Assembly: GCF_027920805.1 (NCBI RefSeq)
Contig: NZ_JANWOI010000004.1
Span: 372,001-436,000, forward strand
Direction of reading: 5' to 3'
DNA: 64,000 nt
From: Govania unica
GTDB taxonomy: Bacteria > Pseudomonadota > Alphaproteobacteria > Sphingomonadales > Govanellaceae
Shown here: piece by piece, positions 1 to 7,978 of the stretch
Layout: each line of letters starts with the position of its first letter
Position numbering within the stretch: position 1 is the first letter of the stretch
Made by a program: the position numbers and the translations under genes
The notes under the pieces: model-generated
Told to the model about the DNA's origin: nothing
Databases searched by the model: none
What the model saw: only the letters and a program-made list of their open reading frames with translations

Positions 1-797
1 TGCTTACGCATGCGCTCCATTATGCGAGCAGCGTGTTCGAAGGCCAGCGCGCTTATGGCGGCGAAATTTTCAAGCTGACCGAGCATAGCGAGCGTCTGCA
101 TAAGTCGGCTGAAATCCTCGATTTCAAGGTGCCCTATTCGGTTGCGGAAATCGATCAGGCCGCTCGCGACGTGCTGAAGGCCAATAATCTGACCGACGCC
201 TATCTGCGTCCGGTGGCCTGGCGCGGGGCGGAACAGATGGGCGTGGCCGCTCCTCTGACCAAAACTCATGTGGCCATCGCCGCCTGGGCCTGGCCGAGCT
301 ATTTCTCCCCCGAAGCCAAGCTGAAAGGCCTGCGCCTCACGGTGTCGCGCTGGAAGCGCCCGGCTCCCGACAGCGCCCCGACCAGCAGCAAAGCCGCCGG
401 TCTTTACATGATCTGCACGCTGTCAAAGCATGAAGCCGACCGCGCGGGCTTTGATGACGCCATCATGTTCGATTATCGCGGTCAGGTGGCCGAGGCGACC
501 GGCGCCAACGTCTTTTTCGTCCAGGACGGCAAGATCCATACCCCGACCCCGGATTGCTTCCTTGACGGCATCACCCGCCGCACGGTGATCGACCTCGCCA
601 AAAAGCGCGGCATCGAAGTCATCCAGCGCGCCATCATGCCGTCGGAAATGGAAGGCTTCGAACAAGCCTTCCTCACCGGCACCGCCGCCGAGGTGACGCC
701 CCTGCGCGAAATCGGCCAATATAATTTCGAAGTCGGCACCATCGCCCAGACGCTGATGAAGGATTACGACGATTTCGTGAATGGCCGTCTGGCCTGA
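1..797 (+). CDS. ilvE: branched-chain amino acid aminotransferase, 5' end cut by window
   Basis: Fold-type IV PLP aminotransferase, most likely the enzyme that interconverts Val/Leu/Ile and their 2-oxo acids with glutamate (EC 2.6.1.42). The frame is open to the window edge and reads LTHALHYASSVFEGQRAYGG, so the GTG at 33 is an internal valine and the true start lies outside the window. The FEGQRAYGG block, the lysine in SSKAAGLY (probable PLP Schiff base) and the EATGANVFF PLP-phosphate segment are all present in order. About 265 residues are visible, so only some 25-35 are missing. A strong intrinsic terminator follows. A D-amino-acid or aminodeoxychorismate lyase paralogue is possible but less likely given the length and motifs. 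Confidence 0.9.
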   Translation, partial: LTHALHYASSVFEGQRAYGGEIFKLTEHSERLHKSAEILDFKVPYSVAEIDQAARDVLKANNLTDAYLRPVAWRGAEQMGVAAPLTKTHVAIAAWAWPSYFSPEAKLKGLRLTVSRWKRPAPDSAPTSSKAAGLYMICTLSKHEADRAGFDDAIMFDYRGQVAEATGANVFFVQDGKIHTPTPDCFLDGITRRTVIDLAKKRGIEVIQRAIMPSEMEGFEQAFLTGTAAEVTPLREIGQYNFEVGTIAQTLMKDYDDFVNGRLA

Positions 798-817
798 TCG
801 CGGTTTTCTGAAATGAT

Positions 818-854
818 CAAACCCCGCCTAGAGTATTCTGGGCGGGGTTTTTTG
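818..854 (+). terminator. intrinsic terminator after ilvE
   Basis: A 10-bp stem (AAACCCCGCC, 819-828, with GGCGGGGTTT, 841-850) with a 12-base loop runs straight into a T tract. It begins about 20 bases after the ilvE stop codon. Confidence 0.85.
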
Positions 855-1150
855 TGCGGCTTCATGCTTCGAGACGGGCTTGCGCCCTCCTCAGCACGAA
901 CGGAGAGTTTCATACCTATCCCGTTCGTGCTGAGGAGCGAAGCGTCTCGAAGCATGAAGCCGCACCGGCGCAAACTTCTATCGGACGGTGTGCTCCAGCG
1001 CGCGGTGGAGAGACTGGATTGCTTCGGCTACGCCTCGCAATGACGGATAGGACATGAATTGTCATTCCCGCGAAGGCGGGAATCCAGGGGGGCGGCACGG
1101 CCTGCCCGGGTGCGGAAGAAAGGCTGGATCCCCGCCTTCGCGGGGATGAC
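854..1150. repeat. intergenic palindromic repeats, three families
   Basis: The 386-base gap between ilvE and moaE contains no credible gene. It holds three things. First, a long hairpin whose 22-base arms at 854-875 and 944-965 match perfectly, with a second inner inverted pair (about 888-907 with 920-937, core CTCAGCACGAACGG). Second, one copy of the CTGGATTGCTTCGG...CGCAATGAC element (1014-1044). Third, an inverted pair of the GTCATTCCCGCGAAGGCGGG element (1061-1087 and 1124-1150). All resemble the REP-like extragenic palindromes common in Alphaproteobacteria. Confidence 0.85.
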
Positions 1151-1183
1151 GGGGTGGGGGCGGGGTTACCAGATGCTTTATCT

Positions 1184-1636
1184 CTACTTAGGTTCGCTCC
1201 AACGCGCGGCGGCGGCGTCATCCTGGGCTTTGGCTTCGACCCAGCGGGTGCCGGAGGCGGCGGTTTCCTGTTTCCAGATGGGTGCGCGGGTTTTGAGGTA
1301 GTCCATCAGAAAACTTGCGGCCTCGAAAGCGGCGGCGCGGTGGGCTGAGGCGGTGGCCACAAAGACGATGACGTCGCCCGGCACCATGGGGCCGACGCGA
1401 TGGCGGATCATCACGTCGGCGAGGCCAAAGCGGGTCATGGCGTCGTCTGTGATGCGGCCAAGCTCGCGCGCGGCCATGGCCGGGTAATGTTCAAGGGTCA
1501 GGCCGGTGAGGCCGTCATCGGCGCGGGCGCGGCCGGTGAAGCTTGTCACTGCGCCTGTGTTCGGACCGAGCCCGGCTTCGAACCGGCTGAGTTCCGCGCC
1601 GGGATCGATGACCTCGGGGCCGATCTGGGTCAGCAT
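1184..1636 (-). CDS. moaE: molybdopterin synthase catalytic subunit MoaE
   Basis: 150 residues, the usual MoaE length. MoaE, with MoaD carrying a C-terminal thiocarboxylate, inserts two sulfurs into precursor Z to make molybdopterin. Typical blocks are visible: GAVTSFTGRAR near residue 30, LTLEHYPAMAARELG, RHRVGPMVPGDVIVFVATASAHRAAAFEA and the C-terminal APIWKQE with its catalytic-region lysine. The longer open frame up to 1741 overlaps moaD out of frame. The ATG at 1636 follows the moaD stop by one base and is clearly the start. It is translationally coupled to moaD. The product would supply cofactor to MsrP (24563). Confidence 0.95.
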   Translation of the reverse strand: MLTQIGPEVIDPGAELSRFEAGLGPNTGAVTSFTGRARADDGLTGLTLEHYPAMAARELGRITDDAMTRFGLADVMIRHRVGPMVPGDVIVFVATASAHRAAAFEAASFLMDYLKTRAPIWKQETAASGTRWVEAKAQDDAAAARWSEPK

Positions 1637-1637
1637 G

Positions 1638-1892
1638 TCAGCCTCCGGTGACCGGCGGGAAGATGGCGATTTCGTCGCCGTCACGGATAGGGTGGTTGAG
1701 ATCCACGTGGGTTTCATTGACGGCCACGCGCAGCCGGTCATGGTCGGCCAGCGCCTCGGCCGAGCCTGCGTCCCGGGCGCTCAGATAGGTGATGAGGCTG
1801 GCCACAGTGGTGACGCCCGCAGGCAGCGGCAGGGTCTCGTCGGCCCGGCCGATCTTTTCTCGCACCCAGGCGAAATAGAGCAAGGTCACCAT
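1638..1892 (-). CDS. moaD: molybdopterin synthase sulfur carrier subunit MoaD
   Basis: 84-residue beta-grasp protein that begins MVTLLYFAWVREKIG and ends in the Gly-Gly required for adenylation and thiocarboxylation by MoeB and a sulfurtransferase. VNETHVDLNHPIRDGDEIAIFPPVTGG is the classic MoaD C-terminal half. It lies one base from moaE and one base from the pgsA stop, so pgsA-moaD-moaE is one transcript. Confidence 0.95.
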   Translation of the reverse strand: MVTLLYFAWVREKIGRADETLPLPAGVTTVASLITYLSARDAGSAEALADHDRLRVAVNETHVDLNHPIRDGDEIAIFPPVTGG

Positions 1893-1893
1893 A

Positions 1894-2442
1894 TCAGGTC
1901 ATGTATTTGAGACCGGCGCGCAGATAATCATAGCCGGTGTAAATGGTCAGAATGGCGGCGATCCACAACAGCGCGGTGCCGATGTCGGCGGCGGGCAGTC
2001 CGAACGGCGCTGCCTTGCCGATGATCAGGAACGACAGCGCGAAAATCTGCACCGTGGTTTTCCATTTGGCAAGCTGGCTCACCGGCACACCGACCTTGAG
2101 TTCGGCCAGAAACTCCCGCAGGCCTGAGACGAAAATCTCGCGGCTCAGAATGACCACGGCGGCCAGCACATCAAGCCCGTTGATGCGGCTGAAGGCCACC
2201 AGCATGATGATGGCGGCGGCGACCAGCAGCTTGTCGGCGATGGGGTCGAGAAAACGCCCCATGGCGGACACCAGGTTCTGGCTGCGGGCCACATAACCGT
2301 CGAGAAAGTCGGTCACCCCTGCCAGCACAAACAGGCCAAGCCCGACCCAATGTCCCCATGCCCCCGGAAAATAAAAGGTGGCGATGAACAGCGGGATGAG
2401 CGCGATCCGGGACAGGGTGAGAATATTGGCGAGATGGAACAT
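1894..2442 (-). CDS. pgsA: CDP-diacylglycerol-glycerol-3-phosphate 3-phosphatidyltransferase
   Basis: 182-residue integral membrane enzyme that makes phosphatidylglycerol phosphate, the committed step to PG and cardiolipin. The CDP-alcohol phosphatidyltransferase signature D-G-x2-A-R-x8-G-x3-D-x3-D is intact (DGYVAR at residues 48-53, then GRFLDPIADK). Several hydrophobic segments flank it, and the N-terminus MFHLANILTLSRIALIP is family-typical. It lies 85 bases downstream of uvrC on the same strand, an order commonly conserved in Alphaproteobacteria. Confidence 0.95.
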   Translation of the reverse strand: MFHLANILTLSRIALIPLFIATFYFPGAWGHWVGLGLFVLAGVTDFLDGYVARSQNLVSAMGRFLDPIADKLLVAAAIIMLVAFSRINGLDVLAAVVILSREIFVSGLREFLAELKVGVPVSQLAKWKTTVQIFALSFLIIGKAAPFGLPAADIGTALLWIAAILTIYTGYDYLRAGLKYMT

Positions 2443-2527
2443 GAGTTGATCAGGATCTTGGAGCTATTGGGATTAAAGTGAATTTCCGCATGAGTTGATA
2501 ACGATGGGGACGCTGGGTCAAGAGAGA

Positions 2528-4459
2528 TCAGCCCTGATCGTGAAAATGATTGTAGATGACCCGTGCCGTGGCCCGATTGACGCCCGGAACAGCTTCAAGA
2601 TCGGGGATCCCGGCACCGGCCACCGCCTGCGCCGAGCCGAAATGCATCAGCAGGGCTTTTTTGCGCGCAGGCCCGATGCCCGGCACTTCATCAAGGATGG
2701 ATTTCCGCACATCCTTGGCCCGGCGCGCGCGGTGGCCGCCGATGGCAAAACGATGGGCCTCATCGCGCAGACGCTGAACGTAGTAAAGCACCGGGCTTGC
2801 CGGCGGCAGCTTGAAGGGGGCGCGGCCGGGCAGATAAAAATCCTCGCGCCCGGCGTTGCGGTCCTGGCCCTTGGCGATGGCGATGAGCGGCAGATCGTCG
2901 ATGCCGAGATCAGCGAGGGTCTCGCGCACCGCATTCAATTGCCCAAGCCCGCCGTCGATCAGCACCAGATCCGGCCAGGCGGCACTGGCCCGTTCCGGAT
3001 CGTCGCGCAGCAGGCGGCCGAAACGCCGGGTCATGACCTCGCGCATCATGCCGAAATCGTCGCCGGGGGTGATTTCTTCCGAGCGGATGTTGAACAGCCG
3101 GTAATGGGCCTTCATGAAGCCCTCGGGCCCGGCCACCACCATGCCGCCGAGCGCCTTGGTGCCCATGATATGGCTGTTGTCGTAAATCTCAATGCGGGAA
3201 GGTGGGCCGTCCAGCCCGAACGTCTCGGCGAGCTGCTCCAGCAGCACGACCTGTGACGCGCTTTCGGCAAGCTTGCGTTCAAGCGCGCCCTTGGCATTCA
3301 CGGCGGCCAGATCCATCAGTTTGCGACGGTCACCGCGCTTCGGCAGGGTGATGGTCACCTTGTGCCCGGCTTTTGCCCCGAGCGCCTCTTCCAGAAGATC
3401 ATGTTCAACCAGTTCATGACTGACAAGGATCTCACGCGGTACCGGTTTGTCGGCATAGAACTGGGCGACAAAGGCGGGCAAGACCTCGGCCATGTCCTGT
3501 GTACGGTCATGACGCGGGAAAAAGGCCCGGTTGCCCCAGTTCTGACCGGCGCGGAAGAAAAACACCTGCACGCAGGTATGACCACCCGCCATATGGGCGG
3601 CGATCACATCCATGTCGCCAAGCCGGGCATTGTCGATATCCTGGTTCGACTGCACATAGCTGAGCGCCTTCAGGCGATCGCGGTAAATGGCCGCGCCTTC
3701 AAAGTCGAGCTCTTCGCTTGAAGTCAGCATCCGCGCCGTCAAGGTATCCTTCACCTTCTGGCTGCGGCCGCTGAGGAAGTCGCGGGCTTCCTGCAGCAGG
3801 GCGTCATAGTCGGTGGCGGAGATGCGGCCGACGCAGGGCGCGGAACAGCGCTTGATTTGATAGAGCAGACAGGGGCGGCTGCGGCTTGCGAATACGCTGT
3901 CGGAACAGGTGCGCAGCAGAAAGGCCCGTTGCAGCACGTTCAGGGTTTTCACCACTGCACCGGCGGCGGCGAAGGGTCCGTAATATTCGGCCTTGTCGCT
4001 GCGCGCCCCGCGATGCTTGGTGATGCGCGGAAAGGCGTGGGCGCGGTCGATGCGCACATAGGGGAAGGACTTATCGTCCTTGAGCAGCACATTGTAATAG
4101 GGCCGAAAATGCTTGATCAGGTTCGATTCAAGCAGCAGCGCCTCGGCTTCGGTGTGGGTCGTCACCACCGTCAGGCTATGGACGCGCGCCACCATGCGGG
4201 CGATGCGGTTCGAAAGATTGCCGGCGATGGTATAGGAGGTGAGGCGGGCTTTCAGGCTTTTGGCCTTGCCCACATAAAGCACCTCGCCCTTATCGTCGAC
4301 CATGCGATAGACGCCGGGCACGGTCGGCATGGTTTTCAAATGCGTTTTGAGAACGCCGATGCCGCGCGCGAGCGGACCTTCGGCCGGGGCGCTGTCCGAT
4401 TCTTCGACGGTGACTTGATCATGGGCGATCTGGTCGGGGCTCTCAACATCTTGTGTCAT
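2528..4459 (-). CDS. uvrC: excinuclease ABC subunit C
   Basis: 643 residues; makes the dual incisions in nucleotide excision repair with UvrA and UvrB (uvrB is at 7979-10153 here). Domains in order: GIY-YIG nuclease (PGVYRM...LYVGKAKSLKAR, about residues 48-75), a cysteine-containing linker, UVR/UvrB-interaction helix (LDFEGAAIYRDRLKAL), RNase H-like C-terminal nuclease (EIYDNSHIMG, DLVLIDGGLGQLN) and a helix-hairpin-helix pair (VPGIGPARKKAL, VPGVNRATARVIY). A 30-odd residue acidic N-terminal extension precedes the nuclease. The 433-base upstream gap is unusually rich in GANTC sites and may be cell-cycle controlled. Confidence 0.97.
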   Translation of the reverse strand: MTQDVESPDQIAHDQVTVEESDSAPAEGPLARGIGVLKTHLKTMPTVPGVYRMVDDKGEVLYVGKAKSLKARLTSYTIAGNLSNRIARMVARVHSLTVVTTHTEAEALLLESNLIKHFRPYYNVLLKDDKSFPYVRIDRAHAFPRITKHRGARSDKAEYYGPFAAAGAVVKTLNVLQRAFLLRTCSDSVFASRSRPCLLYQIKRCSAPCVGRISATDYDALLQEARDFLSGRSQKVKDTLTARMLTSSEELDFEGAAIYRDRLKALSYVQSNQDIDNARLGDMDVIAAHMAGGHTCVQVFFFRAGQNWGNRAFFPRHDRTQDMAEVLPAFVAQFYADKPVPREILVSHELVEHDLLEEALGAKAGHKVTITLPKRGDRRKLMDLAAVNAKGALERKLAESASQVVLLEQLAETFGLDGPPSRIEIYDNSHIMGTKALGGMVVAGPEGFMKAHYRLFNIRSEEITPGDDFGMMREVMTRRFGRLLRDDPERASAAWPDLVLIDGGLGQLNAVRETLADLGIDDLPLIAIAKGQDRNAGREDFYLPGRAPFKLPPASPVLYYVQRLRDEAHRFAIGGHRARRAKDVRKSILDEVPGIGPARKKALLMHFGSAQAVAGAGIPDLEAVPGVNRATARVIYNHFHDQG

Positions 4460-4892
4460 GTTATCAACATAGCGTTCCAGTTGGGATGCTCAAGGGAGTC
4501 TCCCCAGATTCTGGCCAAAATATGGCCGAAATCCGCGGAGAATCTCCGGCTGTTTGAACAGGTCTGAGATTCGCCGGGATTCTATCCACGACTCCTGTGG
4601 ATAACTCTGTACATAACCACGGTAGCATCAGCGCCGTATGGCAGGAAAGCTGGCTTTCGAGCGCGTTGCCTAAAAAACAGGCATATTTGCTAAGTCATTG
4701 AAATAAGTGTTTGAACAGCAAGTCAAGGCGCATGGTGCGGGATTTTTTTAAGAGCCTATGCACTCATTGCGGATTTGCGAAAGGCGTCACGCGTCGTGTG
4801 CACAACTTAACCATCGCGAATCGCGGGCTACGCCAGATGCGAACCCGGAATCAAGACTTTATCTGGCGCAATGAAGGTAAGAACTGAGACGG
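4460..4892. other. gap with GANTC cluster, DnaA-like and CtrA-like sites (candidate origin or cell-cycle promoter)
   Basis: No gene is supported here. GANTC, the CcrM methylation site, occurs at 4496, 4507, 4540, 4568, 4578, 4590, 4818 and 4848; six of the eight fall in 99 bases. A perfect DnaA box (TTATCCACA on the minus strand) lies at 4596-4604. Weaker ones lie at 4461-4469 (TTATCAACA), 4582-4590 and 4608-4616. TTAACCAT, a CtrA half-site sequence, is at 4807-4814. The stretch 4670-4760 is AT-richer than its neighbours. DnaA, CtrA and CcrM sites together are the make-up of the Caulobacter origin. The same sites could equally form a cell-cycle promoter for uvrC. Confidence 0.45.
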
Positions 4893-5306
4893 TCAGTTGG
4901 GCAGGCGCTCGATCTCGACGCCGACGCTTGCGGTGTCGGGCACGGCGTCCAGTTTCTCGACGCGCACGCGCACGCCGCGCACCCGACGATCCTGCAAGGA
5001 CATGTCGGCGATGCGTTCGGCCAGGGTCTCGACCAGATGGATATGGCCCGAGTCAACGAGGGTGCGGATCTGGCGCACCAGGCTGTCGTAACAGACGACG
5101 CTGCTCACGTCGCCATCGACCACGGACAGCGATTCATCCACCGACACATCCACATTGATGCGGATGCGCTGAAGAATATCCAGTTCCTGCGCATAAACGC
5201 CGATCGAGGCCATAAGCTGCAGATCGCGCACAAAGACATGGCGGATCGAGCGCTTGGCATCGGCGATCTTCAAAGGCTGGACGTTGCTGATTTCCATCCG
5301 GGTCAT
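4893..5306 (-). CDS. folB: dihydroneopterin aldolase
   Basis: 137 residues. Converts 7,8-dihydroneopterin to 6-hydroxymethyl-dihydropterin in folate synthesis. Recognised by FVRDLQLMASIGVYAQEL (the substrate-binding GVY segment), ICY/VCYDSLVRQIRTLVDSGHIHLVETLAERIAD and the C-terminal VRVEKLDAVPDTASVGVEIER. The conserved catalytic-lysine region VEKLDAVP is intact. Its start overlaps the stop of the upstream reductase by four bases, so the two are translationally coupled. Confidence 0.92.
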   Translation of the reverse strand: MTRMEISNVQPLKIADAKRSIRHVFVRDLQLMASIGVYAQELDILQRIRINVDVSVDESLSVVDGDVSSVVCYDSLVRQIRTLVDSGHIHLVETLAERIADMSLQDRRVRGVRVRVEKLDAVPDTASVGVEIERLPN

Positions 5307-6058
5307 TCCTGGACCATCACGTCAGGCGTCTGCCAGCTGAGATGCTGGCCGCCATCTAAAGCAATCATTTGCCCTGTCATGGACGGGGTTTCAAGGATAA
5401 ATCGTAAAGCAGCGCAGATTTCTTTAAGGCCGGTCGAGGCGCCAAGCGGCAGGGCGGCGACCTGAGCGTCAAAGGACTCAAGGCTTTGGCGACTGCTTGG
5501 CAGCACCGGACCAGGCCCAATGGCATTGACGCGAATGCGCGGCGCAAGCGCCTGGGCCAGGGTCTGGGTCAAGGTCCAGAGCCCGGCTTTCGACAGGGTG
5601 TAAGACAAAAACTTGGGCGTGAGCCGCCATACCCGCTGGTCAATGATATTGACGATGACACTGTGATCGGGGGCTTGCGCCGCAAACCCTTGGGACAGCA
5701 GGAACGGGGCCCGGAGGTTGGTGGCCATATGGGCCTCATAGCTCTCCCGGGTGGCGGTTTCCCAGCTGTCATCCTCGAACAGGGAGGCGTTGTTGACCAG
5801 AAGCCGTAACGGCCCAACCGCATCCGTCGTTGCCGCGATCAGCCCGGCCGTCTCGTCTTCCGACGCAAGATCAGCGGTGACCACTGCCGCCTTGCCACCA
5901 CCGGCCCGGATGTCCGCAGCCAGCGCCTCGGCGGCCGCGACCGAGCGGTGGCAATGAATGGCCACGGCCCAGCCATGGGCGGCAAGATCGGTTGCAAGCG
6001 CCCGGCCCACACGATGGGCAGCGCCGGTGACAAGGGCGGCATTCTGGACGGTGGACAT
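5303..6058 (-). CDS. short-chain dehydrogenase, FolM/pteridine-reductase-like
   Basis: 251-residue classical SDR. The N-terminal cofactor loop reads TGAAHRVGRA; an arginine at this position, instead of the usual glycine-rich GxGIG, is typical of NADPH-dependent pteridine reductases (PTR1, FolM). The active-site YTLSKAG (YxxxK) and VNNAS are present, and the C-terminus has GGQHLSW. Coupling to folB makes a dihydrofolate/dihydromonapterin reductase role likely. That role is inference; a general SDR cannot be excluded. The gene is divergent from the Kef antiporter, with about 140 bases between starts. Confidence 0.8.
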   Translation of the reverse strand: MSTVQNAALVTGAAHRVGRALATDLAAHGWAVAIHCHRSVAAAEALAADIRAGGGKAAVVTADLASEDETAGLIAATTDAVGPLRLLVNNASLFEDDSWETATRESYEAHMATNLRAPFLLSQGFAAQAPDHSVIVNIIDQRVWRLTPKFLSYTLSKAGLWTLTQTLAQALAPRIRVNAIGPGPVLPSSRQSLESFDAQVAALPLGASTGLKEICAALRFILETPSMTGQMIALDGGQHLSWQTPDVMVQE

Positions 6059-6202
6059 GGTGCGGCAATCTCCTCGCGTGTTTTTCTGGTTTTAGCAGTT
6101 ATGACGCGGGGGCCAAACATCATTCGCCACTCGCCAGCGGATGCCCGTTCGGGTTAGGGTCGGGGATCATCATGATTGTCTCTTTCTTCAGGTGCTCGCA
6201 GC

Positions 6203-7978
6203 ATGACACCGGCCGATGTGGCGTCTGACGCCCTGTTCTTTCAGGATATTCTTATTCTATTGGTGGCGGCGGTGGTCTCCGTGCTCGCGCTCGCGCGGCT
6301 TGGGGCTAGTCCCATTGTCGGCTATATTCTGGCCGGGTTGGCCATCGGGCCGGGCGGCTTGGCGCTTCTGAACGACCGCGAACAGATTGCCCATTTCGCC
6401 GATGTGGGCGTGATCTTTCTCATGTTCACGATCGGGCTTGAGCTGTCGTTTGCGCGTCTGAAAGCCATGCGCCGCGATGTCTTCGGGCTCGGTTTTCTGC
6501 AAATGACTGTCAGCATGGCCGTGGTGGTGCTGCTTGCGTCCCTGGTCAATCGCTCGATTGAACATGCGATTATCATCGCCGGGGCGCTGGCGCTGTCCTC
6601 GACGGCGGTGGTGTTGCCGATGTTGGCGGGGCGCGGCGATATGCCGACGCGGTTCGGCCGCAAGGCCTTCGCCATCCTGCTGTTTCAGGATCTGGCGGTG
6701 ATCCCGCTTATTCTGTTTGTGGAAACCAGCGCCAGCGGCGGGCCCGCTCTCGGGGCGGCTCTCGGCTCCAGCATGTGGCTTGGGGGCCTGAAGGCGGTCG
6801 GGCAGGCGGTGATTGCCATCGCCGGTGTTATCGCCATCGGGCGGCTGTTGTTGCGGCCGCTGTTTCGTGCCGTGGCGCGGACCCGCAGCGATGTGGTGTT
6901 CACGGCGGCGGCGTTTCTCATCCTGTTCGGCATTGCCTCGGCCATGGAGTCGGTGGGGCTGTCCATGGAACTTGGCGCCTTCCTGGCCGGATTGCTGATC
7001 GCCGAGACCGAATATCGCGAGGTCATCCAGCGCGATATCGAGCCCTATCAGGGGCTGTTGCTCGGGCTTTTCTTCATGACCGTGGGCATGAATCTCGATG
7101 CTCATTATGTGGTTGACCATGTTGCTTTGGTGGTCGGCGTGCTGGTCATTGTGGTTGTGGTCAAGGGCGCGATCATCACCCTGCTCGGGCGCTTGTTCCG
7201 GCTCACGCTTGGGGAGGCTTTGCGGTTGGGCCTCAGTCTCGCCCAGGTGGGCGAATTCGCTTTTGTCATCATGGGGCTGGCGGCGCGGAAATTTCTCGAC
7301 CCTGACATGGCACAGCTTTTATATGTGGTCGGCGGGCTGTCGCTTGCGGTCACACCGGCCCTGTTCCTGCTTGGGGAACGGTGGCAGAAAAAGCTCGACC
7401 GCCGCAGCCGCGAGACGGCCGCGCGCGAGCGGCTCGGTCCCGATCTTGAAACCACCGCAAGCCGCAGCGAAGGCCATGTGGTGATCGCCGGATTCGGCCG
7501 TGTCGGCCATACGGTGGCGGCGCTGCTCGAACGCCACAAACTTGATTTCGTTGCCCTCGATACCAATCCGGACCGCGTGGCCGATGCCATTGAACGTGGC
7601 CTGTCAGTTTTTTATGGCGACGGTTCGCGCCGTGATCTCCTGAAGTCAGCGGGCATCGCCCATGCGGCGGCCATGGTGGTGACAATCGACGATCCGGTGG
7701 TCACGGCGGCTTCGGTGCGCGCCGCCCGCGAACTTGCGCCGGACCTGCCCATAGTTGTCCGCGCCCATGATGCCGGTCACTGTCACGTCCTGATGGCGCT
7801 CGGGGCGACCGCCTCCGTGCCTGAAACCCTGGAAGCCAGTCTGCAACTCGGCGGCCGCGTGCTCGAAGCCCTTGGCACCCCGGCCGAAGTGGTCAATGAC
7901 AGCATCAGCGACCTGCGCGCCGACGACTACGCCCAGGTCATGACGGTCGAACAGGAGCCCGGCATCAGTCCGGGCTGA
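6203..7978 (+). CDS. Kef-type K+/H+ antiporter (CPA2) with TrkA-N domain
   Basis: About 591 residues. An N-terminal sodium/proton-exchanger domain with a dozen hydrophobic helices (GASPIVGYILAGLAIGPGG, EHAIIIAGALALSSTAVVLPML, LGAFLAGLLIAETEYR) is followed by a cytoplasmic Rossmann RCK/TrkA-N domain starting at HVVIAGFGRVGHTVAALLE and continuing through ALDTNPDRV and GDGSRRDLL. It probably exports K+ in exchange for H+, gated by nucleotide or glutathione adducts as in KefB/KefC. ATG at 6203 is preferred over the TTG at 6176. Its stop codon directly abuts the uvrB stop codon, tail to tail, with no base between. Confidence 0.88.
   Translation: MTPADVASDALFFQDILILLVAAVVSVLALARLGASPIVGYILAGLAIGPGGLALLNDREQIAHFADVGVIFLMFTIGLELSFARLKAMRRDVFGLGFLQMTVSMAVVVLLASLVNRSIEHAIIIAGALALSSTAVVLPMLAGRGDMPTRFGRKAFAILLFQDLAVIPLILFVETSASGGPALGAALGSSMWLGGLKAVGQAVIAIAGVIAIGRLLLRPLFRAVARTRSDVVFTAAAFLILFGIASAMESVGLSMELGAFLAGLLIAETEYREVIQRDIEPYQGLLLGLFFMTVGMNLDAHYVVDHVALVVGVLVIVVVVKGAIITLLGRLFRLTLGEALRLGLSLAQVGEFAFVIMGLAARKFLDPDMAQLLYVVGGLSLAVTPALFLLGERWQKKLDRRSRETAARERLGPDLETTASRSEGHVVIAGFGRVGHTVAALLERHKLDFVALDTNPDRVADAIERGLSVFYGDGSRRDLLKSAGIAHAAAMVVTIDDPVVTAASVRAARELAPDLPIVVRAHDAGHCHVLMALGATASVPETLEASLQLGGRVLEALGTPAEVVNDSISDLRADDYAQVMTVEQEPGISPG

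Noticed and set aside
33-797. Complete gene starting with GTG at 33
   Set aside because: Frame continues upstream with family sequence; the gene is cut by the window edge.
2495-3256. 253-codon plus-strand open frame opposite uvrC
   Set aside because: Antisense shadow of a GC-rich conserved gene; no family sequence.
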